This document shows, piece after piece, positions 1 to 5,034 of a stretch of DNA of 5,590 nt. The translations under genes and the position numbers were made by a program. The notes beneath the pieces were generated by a model, which ran no database searches, was not told the DNA's origin, and saw nothing but the letters and a program-made list of their open reading frames with translations. Source of the DNA: JAHFLD01 sp964367145 (GTDB lineage Bacteria > Patescibacteriota > Minisyncoccia > UBA6257 > 1-14-0-10-40-38); assembly GCA_964367145.1 (NCBI GenBank), contig CAYIWJ010000027.1, positions 1-5,590 of the forward strand. Reading direction: 5' to 3'. The first letter of the stretch is position 1. The number at the start of each line of letters is the position of its first letter.

Positions 1-2
1 GA

Positions 3-119
3 ATTGTGTCCGAGTGTTGCTTTACTGAATTTCCCGCCAATCCCCGCATTTCTTCCAACCAGCAAGGACTTCTGTTTCACGGGAAGCTCTGTTTCAACCC
101 CATAATTAGCGAGGACTCT
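3..119 (-). pseudogene. Possible BRCT-like C-terminal fragment, runs off left edge
   Basis: A 39-codon open stretch on the minus strand enters from an in-frame TAA at 120-122 and leaves the window at base 1. It contains VLANYG, then KQKSLLVGRNAG, then KFSKATLG. This order resembles the second half of a BRCT domain as found at the C-terminus of NAD-dependent DNA ligase (LigA), where the family pattern is roughly VL..G, K..YLVVGENAGSK, KA..LG. The first half of a BRCT domain (the FTG-containing strand) is not visible upstream. There is no ATG; the only plausible start is GTG at 78-80, giving at least 26 residues. It could be a decayed remnant, the start of an unrelated gene, or chance: the plus strand is also open here, in frame 1 up to a TAA at 103-105 and in frame 3 up to a TGA at 165-167. 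Only the residue pattern supports it. Confidence 0.22.
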
Positions 120-252
120 TTATTTTCTGGAAGCTCTCGGAGCGCTTCGCAGCTTGGCATTCCGTGAGGAATTGCGAAGCGCGAGAGGAAGGCTTGATTT
201 TTCGCTGGAAAAAATCAAAGCCGGTTCCAGAAAACAAAGAGGCCGAGCGCTA
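107..252 (-). other. Nested inverted repeat folding as a three-way junction, starting at the fusA stop codon
   Basis: Three stems account for nearly every base. The closing stem pairs 107-132 with 225-252; its core is 17 nt (116-132 with 225-241). The single non-Watson-Crick position in the core (122/235) is A-C on the plus strand but a G-U wobble on the minus strand, so minus-strand RNA fits best. Outward, GG/CC (113-114 with 243-244) and TAGCG/CGCTA (107-111 with 248-252) extend it and include the fusA TAG stop. Hairpin 2 pairs 134-138 with 183-187, GCGCTTCGCA 142-151 with 173-182, and ATTCC 159-163 with 168-172 around a GTGA loop. Hairpin 3 pairs 191-202 with 210-222, with one bulged A. 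Junction linkers are only 1, 3 and 2 nt. No U-tract follows on the minus strand, so it is not a standard intrinsic terminator. It may be a 3'-UTR structure, a processed small RNA or a MITE-like element. Confidence 0.6.
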
Positions 253-2367
253 CTTCTTGCCTTCAATAATCAACGCCGCCACGCTCTTTGGCACCTCCTC
301 GTAATGCGAAAACTCCATCGTAAAGTTTCCCCTGCCCTGCGTCATTGAACGCAACTTTGTGGCATAGCCAAACATTTCCGAAAGCGGCAACTTGGCATTC
401 ACTACCTTAATATTCATTCGGTCGTCCATAGACTCAATCTTACCCCGCTTCGCGGCAATATCTCCGGTAATGTCGCCCATAAACTCCGCTGGCATCAAAA
501 CCTGCACCTTCATAATCGGTTCCAGAATAACTGGATTGGCTGCCTTCGCCGCCTCTTGAAAAGCCATGGAACCGGCGATTTTAAAAGCCGCCTCCGATGA
601 GTCCACCTCATGAAACGAACCATCATAAAGCGTCAAAGATAAATCAGTAACCGGATAACCGGCCAAAATACCCCGAGTCAAAGCTTCACGAACACCTTTT
701 TCCACCGGCGCGATAAACTCTCGAGGAATAGAACCTCCGGTCGTGTCATCAATAAATTCAAAACCCTTGCCGCGCTCAAGCGGATCCAACTTAATTTTAA
801 CGTGGCCATACTGTCCCCGCCCACCGGTTTGGCGAATATATCTCCCCTCGGCTTCGGCATGAGCCCTAATAGTCTCCCTATACGCGACTTGGGGCTTACC
901 GGTGTTCGCCAAAACACCAAATTCTCGCTTCATGCGCTCCACTAAAACTTCTAAGTGCAATTCACCCATACCGGAAATAATCATTTCGCCGGTTTCCGAA
1001 TCGCCACCAACGCGGAAAGTCGGATCCTCTTCCGAAAGTCGGCGCAAAGCAATACCCATCTTCTCCTGATCAGCCTTAGTTTTCGGCTCCACTCGCATCG
1101 AGATAACCGGCTCCGGAAAAATAATTCTTTCCAAAATAATCGGCTGATCGGAATCGCACAAAGTATCTCCAGTCGTGGTGTCTTTTAAGCCAACGATAGC
1201 GCCTAAATCTCCGGCCGGAATCTCGTCAACTTCCTCGCGGTGGTTGGCATGCATTCGCACAATACGCCCGACCCGCTCTTGAATACCTTTCGTCGAATTA
1301 AAAACATAGCTTCCTTTTTTTACTACACCCGAATAGACGCGGAAAAAAGTCAGACTGCCAACAAAAGGATCGGCGGCAATTTTAAAAGCCAACGCGGAAG
1401 CCGGCTCGCTATCGTTCGGACTGCGGCTAATCTCGGCATTGGTTTTAGGATCAATACCCTTGACCGGAGGAATGTCGAGCGGCGACGGCAGATAATCCAC
1501 CACCGCATCCAAAACAAATTGCACCCCTTTATTTTTCAAAGCCGATCCGGTAACCACCGGCACGATATTGTTGGCAATCGTCGCCTTGCGCAAAGCGGCT
1601 TTTAACTCGCGAAGCTCCGGAATCTTGCCCTCCAGATAAGAATGCATTAGGCGATCATCTTGTTCCACGATTTTTTCCACCAAATCATGATTCCGTATTT
1701 TAGCCTCGTCCACCATATTGGCCGGAATCTCACCCTCAACAATATTTTCTCCTCGTTCTCCTTCAAAGTGATAGGCCTTCATTCGCAATAAATCCACAAT
1801 ACCTTCAAAATTTCCCTCCAGCCCGATCGGTAATTGTATTGGAATGGCGTTCGGAGTTAAACGATCCTGAATTGACTTTAAGCTGTTTTCAAAACTCGCC
1901 CCCATTCGATCCAGCTTATTGATAAAACAAATCCGAGGCACTTTATAATCATCGGCATATCGCCAGTTGGTTTCCGACTGTGGCTCCACGCCCGCCACGC
2001 CGTCAAAGACCACCACCGCGCCATCGAGCACCCGCAAAGAACGCTTCACCTCCACGGTAAAATCAATATGCCCCGGAGTATCAATCAGGTTAATACGATG
2101 CTCATCAGCCTTGTCTTTGCCGGCCGCGTCCTTGTGCGCGTAAGTCGGCGTCCAAAAACAAGTGGTCGCCGCCGAAGTAATCGTAATCCCCCGCTCTCGC
2201 TCCTGATCCATCCAATCCATCACGGTGTCTCCGGTATGCACCTCGCCAATTTTATGACTAATGCCCGTATAAAAAAGAATCCGCTCCGAAACGGTCGTCT
2301 TCCCGGCGTCAATGTGCGCCACCACGCCGATATCACGAACTTTTTCCATTGGGTATTGTCTGGGCAT
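250..2367 (-). CDS. fusA: Elongation factor G (translocation GTPase)
   Basis: EF-G binds the ribosome as a GTPase and drives translocation of tRNA and mRNA after peptide-bond formation; with ribosome recycling factor it also splits post-termination ribosomes. At 705 residues it matches the usual length of about 700. The GTPase motifs are present: G1 AHIDAGKT (17-24), G2 RGITI (59-63), G3 DTPGH (96-100), G4 NKLD (150-153) and G5 SALK (about 275). Domain II follows to about 410. Domain III contains GMGELHLEV, domain IV contains GGRGQYGHV and the decoding-site tip GSFHEVDSSE (about 584-593), and domain V contains LMPAEFMGDITGD. The start ATG gives MPRQYPMEKVRDIG, matching the family N-terminus. 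No Shine-Dalgarno sequence precedes it; an extended -10 promoter lies 18 nt upstream. It follows rpsL-rpsG as in the str operon, but the spacer is enlarged by a tandem duplication of its own 5' end. The stop is TAG. Function is near certain. Confidence 0.99.
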   Translation of the reverse strand: MPRQYPMEKVRDIGVVAHIDAGKTTVSERILFYTGISHKIGEVHTGDTVMDWMDQERERGITITSAATTCFWTPTYAHKDAAGKDKADEHRINLIDTPGHIDFTVEVKRSLRVLDGAVVVFDGVAGVEPQSETNWRYADDYKVPRICFINKLDRMGASFENSLKSIQDRLTPNAIPIQLPIGLEGNFEGIVDLLRMKAYHFEGERGENIVEGEIPANMVDEAKIRNHDLVEKIVEQDDRLMHSYLEGKIPELRELKAALRKATIANNIVPVVTGSALKNKGVQFVLDAVVDYLPSPLDIPPVKGIDPKTNAEISRSPNDSEPASALAFKIAADPFVGSLTFFRVYSGVVKKGSYVFNSTKGIQERVGRIVRMHANHREEVDEIPAGDLGAIVGLKDTTTGDTLCDSDQPIILERIIFPEPVISMRVEPKTKADQEKMGIALRRLSEEDPTFRVGGDSETGEMIISGMGELHLEVLVERMKREFGVLANTGKPQVAYRETIRAHAEAEGRYIRQTGGRGQYGHVKIKLDPLERGKGFEFIDDTTGGSIPREFIAPVEKGVREALTRGILAGYPVTDLSLTLYDGSFHEVDSSEAAFKIAGSMAFQEAAKAANPVILEPIMKVQVLMPAEFMGDITGDIAAKRGKIESMDDRMNIKVVNAKLPLSEMFGYATKLRSMTQGRGNFTMEFSHYEEVPKSVAALIIEGKK

Positions 2368-2385
2368 AAGGCAAAATTAGAAGAA

Positions 2386-2396
2386 ACTATAGCACA
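2386..2396 (-). promoter_or_regulatory. Extended -10 promoter immediately upstream of fusA
   Basis: The minus strand reads TGTGCTATAGT, an extended -10 (TGC) joined to TATAGT, which is one mismatch from the sigma-70 consensus. It lies 18 nt before the fusA ATG, so initiation about 7 nt downstream would leave a 5' UTR of about 11 nt without a Shine-Dalgarno sequence. No convincing -35 is visible 16-18 nt upstream, which an extended -10 can tolerate. The TAG inside TATAGT is also the stop codon of the truncated ORF upstream. Confidence 0.5.
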
Positions 2397-2557
2397 TTGC
2401 CGCGAGAAAGGGGTCGGGAAAACGGGAGTTTTCCCGTGGCGGAAATATTAAAACCGCTGGGTTTTAAGGAATTTTTTCCCGCAGAAAAAAATGACGCGTC
2501 AATGTGCGCCACCACGCCGATATCACGAACTTTTTCCATTGGGTATTGTCTGGGCAT
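2387..2557 (-). pseudogene. Truncated fusA 5'-end copy in repeat unit 2 (56-codon ORF)
   Basis: The ORF opens with the same 21 residues as EF-G (MPRQYPMEKVRDIGVVAHIDA), then leaves the homology exactly where GKTT should follow. It runs on as SFFSAGKNSLKPSG and later FSRPLSRGNVL to a TAG, 56 residues in all. Without the rest of the P-loop it cannot bind GTP. Its stop lies within the fusA -10 element, 19 nt before the fusA ATG. It has an identical promoter copy upstream and may be transcribed. It is most likely a by-product of the tandem duplication; a leader-peptide role is possible but unsupported. Similarity to the EF-G N-terminus is exact. Confidence 0.8.
2415..2482. other. Pair of hairpins in repeat unit 1
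   Basis: The first hairpin has a perfect 9-bp stem, CGGGAAAAC (2415-2423) with GTTTTCCCG (2428-2436), and a GGGA loop. The second has a perfect 8-bp stem, TTAAAACC (2448-2455) with GGTTTTAA (2460-2467), and a GCTG loop; outer pairing GCGGAAA (2439-2445) with TTTCCCGC (2475-2482) closes it with one bulged C. On the plus strand a T6 run (2472-2477) follows the second stem, resembling a terminator, but no plus-strand gene precedes it. On the minus strand they lie in the region upstream of the fusA promoter. Confidence 0.6.
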
Positions 2558-2575
2558 AAGGCAAAATTAGAAGAA

Positions 2576-2586
2576 ACTATAGCACA
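2576..2586 (-). promoter_or_regulatory. Second copy of the fusA extended -10 promoter
   Basis: This is the exact duplicate, in repeat unit 2, of the TGTGCTATAGT element that precedes fusA. It lies 18 nt before the ATG of the truncated ORF at 2387-2557. If active, it would start a second transcript carrying the truncated ORF, one hairpin pair and then fusA, so fusA would have tandem promoters 190 nt apart. Confidence 0.4.
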
Positions 2587-2747
2587 TTGCCGCGAGAAAG
2601 GGGTCGGGAAAACGGGAGTTTTCCCGTGGCGGAAATATTAAAACCGCTGGGTTTTAAGGAATTTTTTCCCGCAGAAAAAAATGACGCGTCAATGTGCGCC
2701 ACCACGCCGATATCACGAACTTTTTCCATTGGATATTGTCTGGACAT
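2577..2747 (-). pseudogene. Truncated, diverged fusA 5'-end copy next to rpsG (56-codon ORF)
   Basis: This is the rpsG-proximal copy of the EF-G start: MSRQYPMEKVRDIGVVAHIDA, then the same non-homologous tail to a TAG, 56 residues in all. It differs from the functional fusA start at two bases, one changing Pro2 to Ser and one silent. Its upstream sequence (2750-2804) is not shared with the other copies and joins directly to the rpsG stop. It may therefore be the original fusA start codon, cut off from the gene body when the 190-bp units appeared. No Shine-Dalgarno sequence is visible before it. Confidence 0.75.
2605..2672. other. Pair of hairpins in repeat unit 2
   Basis: This is the exact second copy of the two-hairpin segment, offset by 190 nt: a 9-bp stem (2605-2613 with 2618-2626) and an 8-bp stem (2638-2645 with 2650-2657) with the same closing outer pairing. 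On the minus strand it lies inside the truncated ORF that starts at 2747, so its transcript would fold within that coding stretch. Confidence 0.6.
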
Positions 2748-2804
2748 AATCAACGAATAACGAAATAGCTACGAGAATATAAAAATACTCGCTGATAATT
2801 TTCT

Positions 2805-3272
2805 TTACCAAGAAAAATGCGCGAAGGCTCGGTTGGCCTCGGCCATGCGATGCGTATCTTGTTTCTTCTTAATCGCGTTGCCCTCGTTTTTGGCGGCGGC
2901 AATCAATTCTTCGGCCAGCCGCGCCGACATCGGTTTTCCTTTCTTGGCCCTCGCCCCCAAAATAATCCAGCGCACCGCGAGCATAAACTTCCGCTCCGGT
3001 CGCACCTCGCGCGGCACCTGATAATTGGCGCCACCAACTCGCTTGGAAGCCACCTCCACGGCCGGCGAAACATTCTCCAATGCCTTCTCAAAAATCGCAA
3101 GCGGTTTTTCTTTGGTCTCCTTGGCGATAATTTCAAACGCACCATAAAGCACCCGCTCGGCGGTTGATTTTTTTCCGTCACTCATCAGACAATTAATAAA
3201 ACGAGCGATGGCTACGCTTTCGTACTTCATATCCCCAACATGTTCACGGCTATAATTTCTTTTTTTTCTCAT
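2805..3272 (-). CDS. rpsG: 30S ribosomal protein S7
   Basis: S7 is a primary 16S rRNA-binding protein that nucleates assembly of the 30S head and lines the E site. The 155-residue product matches the family length of about 156 and shows conserved stretches: ARFINCLMSDGKKSTAERVLY near the start (residues about 23-43), ALENVSPAVEVASKRVGGANYQVP in the middle, RW.I.GAR, and the C-terminal HRMAEANRAFAHFSW. A canonical Shine-Dalgarno sequence supports the start: AAAGGAA (3281-3287), with AGGA 9 nt before the ATG, embedded in the last codons of rpsL. The gene starts 5 nt after rpsL stops, so the two are co-transcribed and possibly translationally coupled. In many bacteria S7 represses translation of its own str operon; nothing here shows that directly. 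The stop is TAA. Confidence 0.99.
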   Translation of the reverse strand: MRKKRNYSREHVGDMKYESVAIARFINCLMSDGKKSTAERVLYGAFEIIAKETKEKPLAIFEKALENVSPAVEVASKRVGGANYQVPREVRPERKFMLAVRWIILGARAKKGKPMSARLAEELIAAAKNEGNAIKKKQDTHRMAEANRAFAHFSW

Positions 3273-3277
3273 ACAAT

Positions 3278-3697
3278 TTATTCCTTTGCTTTCGGCGTCT
3301 TAGCTCCATATTTAGAGCGCTGCTGCCTACGATCTTCAACTCCGGCGGTATCTAGCACGCCACGAACTATATGGTAGCGAACTCCCGGCAAGTCCTTAAC
3401 TCTTCCGCCGCGAATAACCACCACCGAGTGTTCCTGCAAGTTGTGTCCCTCGCCCGGAATATAGGCCGTAACCTCCATACCGTTGGTCAGTTTGACTCTA
3501 GCCACTTTTCGCAAAGCCGAGTTCGGCTTCTTGGGTGTAGTCGTAAAGACCTTCACGCACACCCCACGCTTAAAAGGCGACGGCACGGTAATCGGCCGAT
3601 TCTGAATCGCGTTAAAATAACGACGCAAAGCCGGAGCTTTCGCCTTATAGACGCGACTGGTTCGCCCACGCTTAACTAATTGCCTAATAGTTGGCAT
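3278..3697 (-). CDS. rpsL: 30S ribosomal protein S12
   Basis: S12 sits at the decoding centre of the small subunit and influences translational accuracy and streptomycin response. The conserved core is intact: TTTPKKPNSALRKVARVKL (52-70), with the decoding-site lysines at 56-57, and PGEGHNLQEHSVVVIRGGRVKDLPGVRYH (81-109), with K101 and D102 in the second functional loop. At 139 residues it is longer than the E. coli protein (124). Most of the excess is a 13-residue insertion between PAL (22-24) and KRGVC (43-47), rich in Arg, Asn and aromatics; I recall similar insertions in Parcubacteria-type S12. It is the first gene of the rpsL-rpsG-fusA unit and has a promoter almost touching its ATG, with no Shine-Dalgarno sequence. 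The stop is TAA. Confidence 0.99.
   Translation of the reverse strand: MPTIRQLVKRGRTSRVYKAKAPALRRYFNAIQNRPITVPSPFKRGVCVKVFTTTPKKPNSALRKVARVKLTNGMEVTAYIPGEGHNLQEHSVVVIRGGRVKDLPGVRYHIVRGVLDTAGVEDRRQQRSKYGAKTPKAKE
3281..3287 (-). promoter_or_regulatory. rpsG ribosome binding site
   Basis: AAAGGAA on the minus strand overlaps the rpsL terminal codons (Lys-Glu) and stop, and places AGGA 9 nt before the rpsG ATG. It is the only clear Shine-Dalgarno sequence in the window and fixes the rpsG start. Confidence 0.8.
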
Positions 3698-3707
3698 ACA
3701 GGGAGAC

Positions 3708-3737
3708 AGTGTAGCAAAGGTGCTAAAACCTCGTCAA
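3708..3737 (-). promoter_or_regulatory. str operon promoter before rpsL
   Basis: On the minus strand, -35 TTGACG (3732-3737) is followed after 18 nt by -10 TACACT (3708-3713), preceded by TGC as an extended -10. Ten bases separate the -10 from the rpsL ATG (3695-3697), so initiation 7 nt downstream would leave a 5' UTR of about 3 nt. This predicts an essentially leaderless str operon mRNA, consistent with the lack of a Shine-Dalgarno sequence. Confidence 0.7.
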
Positions 3738-3802
3738 CCGAAAGAAAAACATCAAACCCAAATCAGCTCCTCTCCATAACCCAGACCACAGCGTTGCTCA
3801 CC

Positions 3803-4444
3803 CTAAAAAATCCCCGCCGCGCCAACGATAATCCGATACAAAAACGCGATCACCGGAGTCACAAAATGAAAACCAAAGAAAATCACAAACAATAGAATAA
3901 AAAATCCATAACGGTTGAGAAAGTGTTGAATCTCCTGAAATCCATCCGGCAAAAGCGCGAATAAAACCTTGGAACCATCAAGCGGTGGAAAAGGAAGTAA
4001 GTTAAAAATTGCCAGCGCAATATTGGTCAAGACAATTATATTAAAAGCCAGAATAAGTTCTCCCAAAAAATTCGCCTGCGCGAAGGGAAGTAAAACCCGC
4101 GCCCCAATCCCAAAAAAAATCGCGATCGCTATATTACTCGCCGGTCCCGCGAGCGCCACCAGCCCCGCGTGTAATTTAGGCTTGCGTAAGTTAAACGGAT
4201 TGTAAGGTACTGGCTTGGCCCAGCCGAGTGTCGTCTGTCCCCCAGAAATAAAAAACAAAGAGATCGGTAGCAATATCGAACCGAACAAATCCACGTGCTT
4301 GATCGGATTCAAGGTTAGCCGTCCAGCATCGCGCGCCGTTGGGTCCCCTAATCGCAAAGCTACCGCGCCATGAGAAATCTCGTGAATAATGACTGAAAAA
4401 ATCAAGACAAAAAGTTGAAAAAGCAAAAAAGGAATGGAGTCCAT
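3803..4444 (-). CDS. Site-2 protease family (M50) membrane zinc metalloprotease
   Basis: Site-2 proteases cleave substrates within the membrane and commonly act in regulated intramembrane proteolysis. The 213-residue protein is largely hydrophobic, with several predicted transmembrane segments. The zinc motif HEISH is at 21-25 (His21, Glu22, His25) in the first segment. The third zinc ligand lies in NLLPFPPLDGS (148-158, Asp156), and the family signature GPASNI is at 100-105. There is no PDZ or CBS domain, so it belongs to the compact group widespread in CPR bacteria and others. It starts 14 nt after the thioredoxin-like gene stops, indicating one transcript. Only a weak GGA lies 5 nt before the ATG. 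The substrate is unknown. The 105-nt gap to rpsL holds the rpsL promoter and no clear terminator. The stop is TAG. Confidence 0.93.
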   Translation of the reverse strand: MDSIPFLLFQLFVLIFSVIIHEISHGAVALRLGDPTARDAGRLTLNPIKHVDLFGSILLPISLFFISGGQTTLGWAKPVPYNPFNLRKPKLHAGLVALAGPASNIAIAIFFGIGARVLLPFAQANFLGELILAFNIIVLTNIALAIFNLLPFPPLDGSKVLFALLPDGFQEIQHFLNRYGFFILLFVIFFGFHFVTPVIAFLYRIIVGAAGIF

Positions 4445-4458
4445 AAAAATCCAATAAA

Positions 4459-5028
4459 TTAGCGGTTAATTTCCTTTATATAGCGCTCCCTATTCCACGA
4501 TTCTGGAGATTTCAAAACCCGCTTCCCATTTTGCGCCAAAACCTTCGTATGCTGATATCCCACACCAAATTCTTTGGCCAAGGCCTTTTCGTCGGCATCG
4601 GTCTCCGAATCGTTATAATTTACCCTAAACCCAACCACGCGATCATTTGTGAGCGCGTTAAAAACCTCTTGCATTATCGGAAACTCGGCTTTGCAAAGCG
4701 GACACCAGTTAGCGTAAAAATAAAGTACGATCAACTTTCCGCTCGCAACCGCCAAATCGTAATCAGCTTTATTAAAAGCCAAAAGCGGCGCCACACTTCC
4801 CGCTAAAACTTCTCCCTTGTAGACGGATGCCAAGCCATTCACCGGACTTTGACCATCAACCAATGGCGCCGGCGGAGTAACCGAAGTTAAACGATCAGCC
4901 GATTCGTCCCTGTAATCAGCAACATCAGTTTTTCGGTTCGCCACAAAAAAGCTAGCCCCAATCGCCAGCGCCAATAAAACGGCCACCAGCCAAACCGTGC
5001 TAAAACCGCGTCTTTCCGAAATATTCAT
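4459..5028 (-). CDS. Membrane-anchored thioredoxin-fold protein
   Basis: This is probably a thiol-disulfide oxidoreductase tethered outside the cytoplasmic membrane. The 189-residue form has a short basic N-terminus (SERRG), a single transmembrane segment or signal anchor at about 11-30, a Pro/Ser/Asp-rich linker to about 80, and a thioredoxin fold from about 84. The fold contains LIVLYFYANWCPLCKAEFP, with the active-site CxxC at Cys109 and Cys112 after Trp108. Where thioredoxins usually have cis-proline (TPT-like) this protein has GYQHTKVL (157-164), so the proline appears replaced by His. An upstream ATG at 5220 would add 64 residues but runs through the RRM terminator and part of the RRM gene. 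The ATG at 5028 sits exactly downstream of a promoter and is preferred. The M50 protease gene follows 14 nt later. Redox activity is likely; partners are unknown. Confidence 0.88.
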   Translation of the reverse strand: MNISERRGFSTVWLVAVLLALAIGASFFVANRKTDVADYRDESADRLTSVTPPAPLVDGQSPVNGLASVYKGEVLAGSVAPLLAFNKADYDLAVASGKLIVLYFYANWCPLCKAEFPIMQEVFNALTNDRVVGFRVNYNDSETDADEKALAKEFGVGYQHTKVLAQNGKRVLKSPESWNRERYIKEINR

Positions 5029-5034
5029 ATCCGA

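Larger units (their letters stand above)
2306..2749. repeat. 190-bp tandem repeat (two identical units plus a 64-bp partial) containing the fusA 5' end
   Basis: Unit 1 is 2306-2495 and unit 2 is 2496-2685; I see no difference between them. A partial third unit (2686-2749) matches the first 64 nt with two changes, at 2733 and 2744. Each unit starts on the plus strand with the complement of the first 62 nt of fusA (20 codons plus two bases, ending just before the Gly-Lys-Thr of the P-loop), followed by 128 nt of non-coding sequence. Only unit 1 continues into the rest of fusA. Only the partial copy is joined to the unrelated sequence leading to rpsG, so it may be the original fusA start. A 190-nt period shifts the reading frame by one per copy. 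It may be a genuine recent amplification or a short-read assembly artefact. Confidence 0.97.

Noticed and set aside
154..348. Plus-strand open frame overlapping the fusA 3' end
   Set aside because: It spans the inverted repeat and the antisense of fusA, has no family resemblance and no ribosome binding site.
2068..2451. Plus-strand open frame opposite the fusA 5' end and spacer
   Set aside because: Its composition is that of an antisense shadow (Arg/His/Asn-rich), and it is open only because the fusA codon pattern avoids stops on that strand.
2306..2749. CRISPR array or centromere-like iterons in the spacer before fusA
   Set aside because: The period is 190 bp with a coding-derived segment and only two to three copies; there are no short regular repeats with variable spacers.
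2750..2800. Hairpin after rpsG (CGAG/CTCG around an AT-rich loop) as a terminator
   Set aside because: The stem is about 5 bp with internal mismatches and no U-tract follows, so it does not meet the standard for an intrinsic terminator.
3698..3802. Short leader peptide upstream of rpsL: an AGGAG near 3770 on the minus strand followed by an ATG and nine codons
   Set aside because: The spacing is long, the peptide is tiny and without features, and it overlaps the rpsL -35 region, so chance is the simpler explanation.
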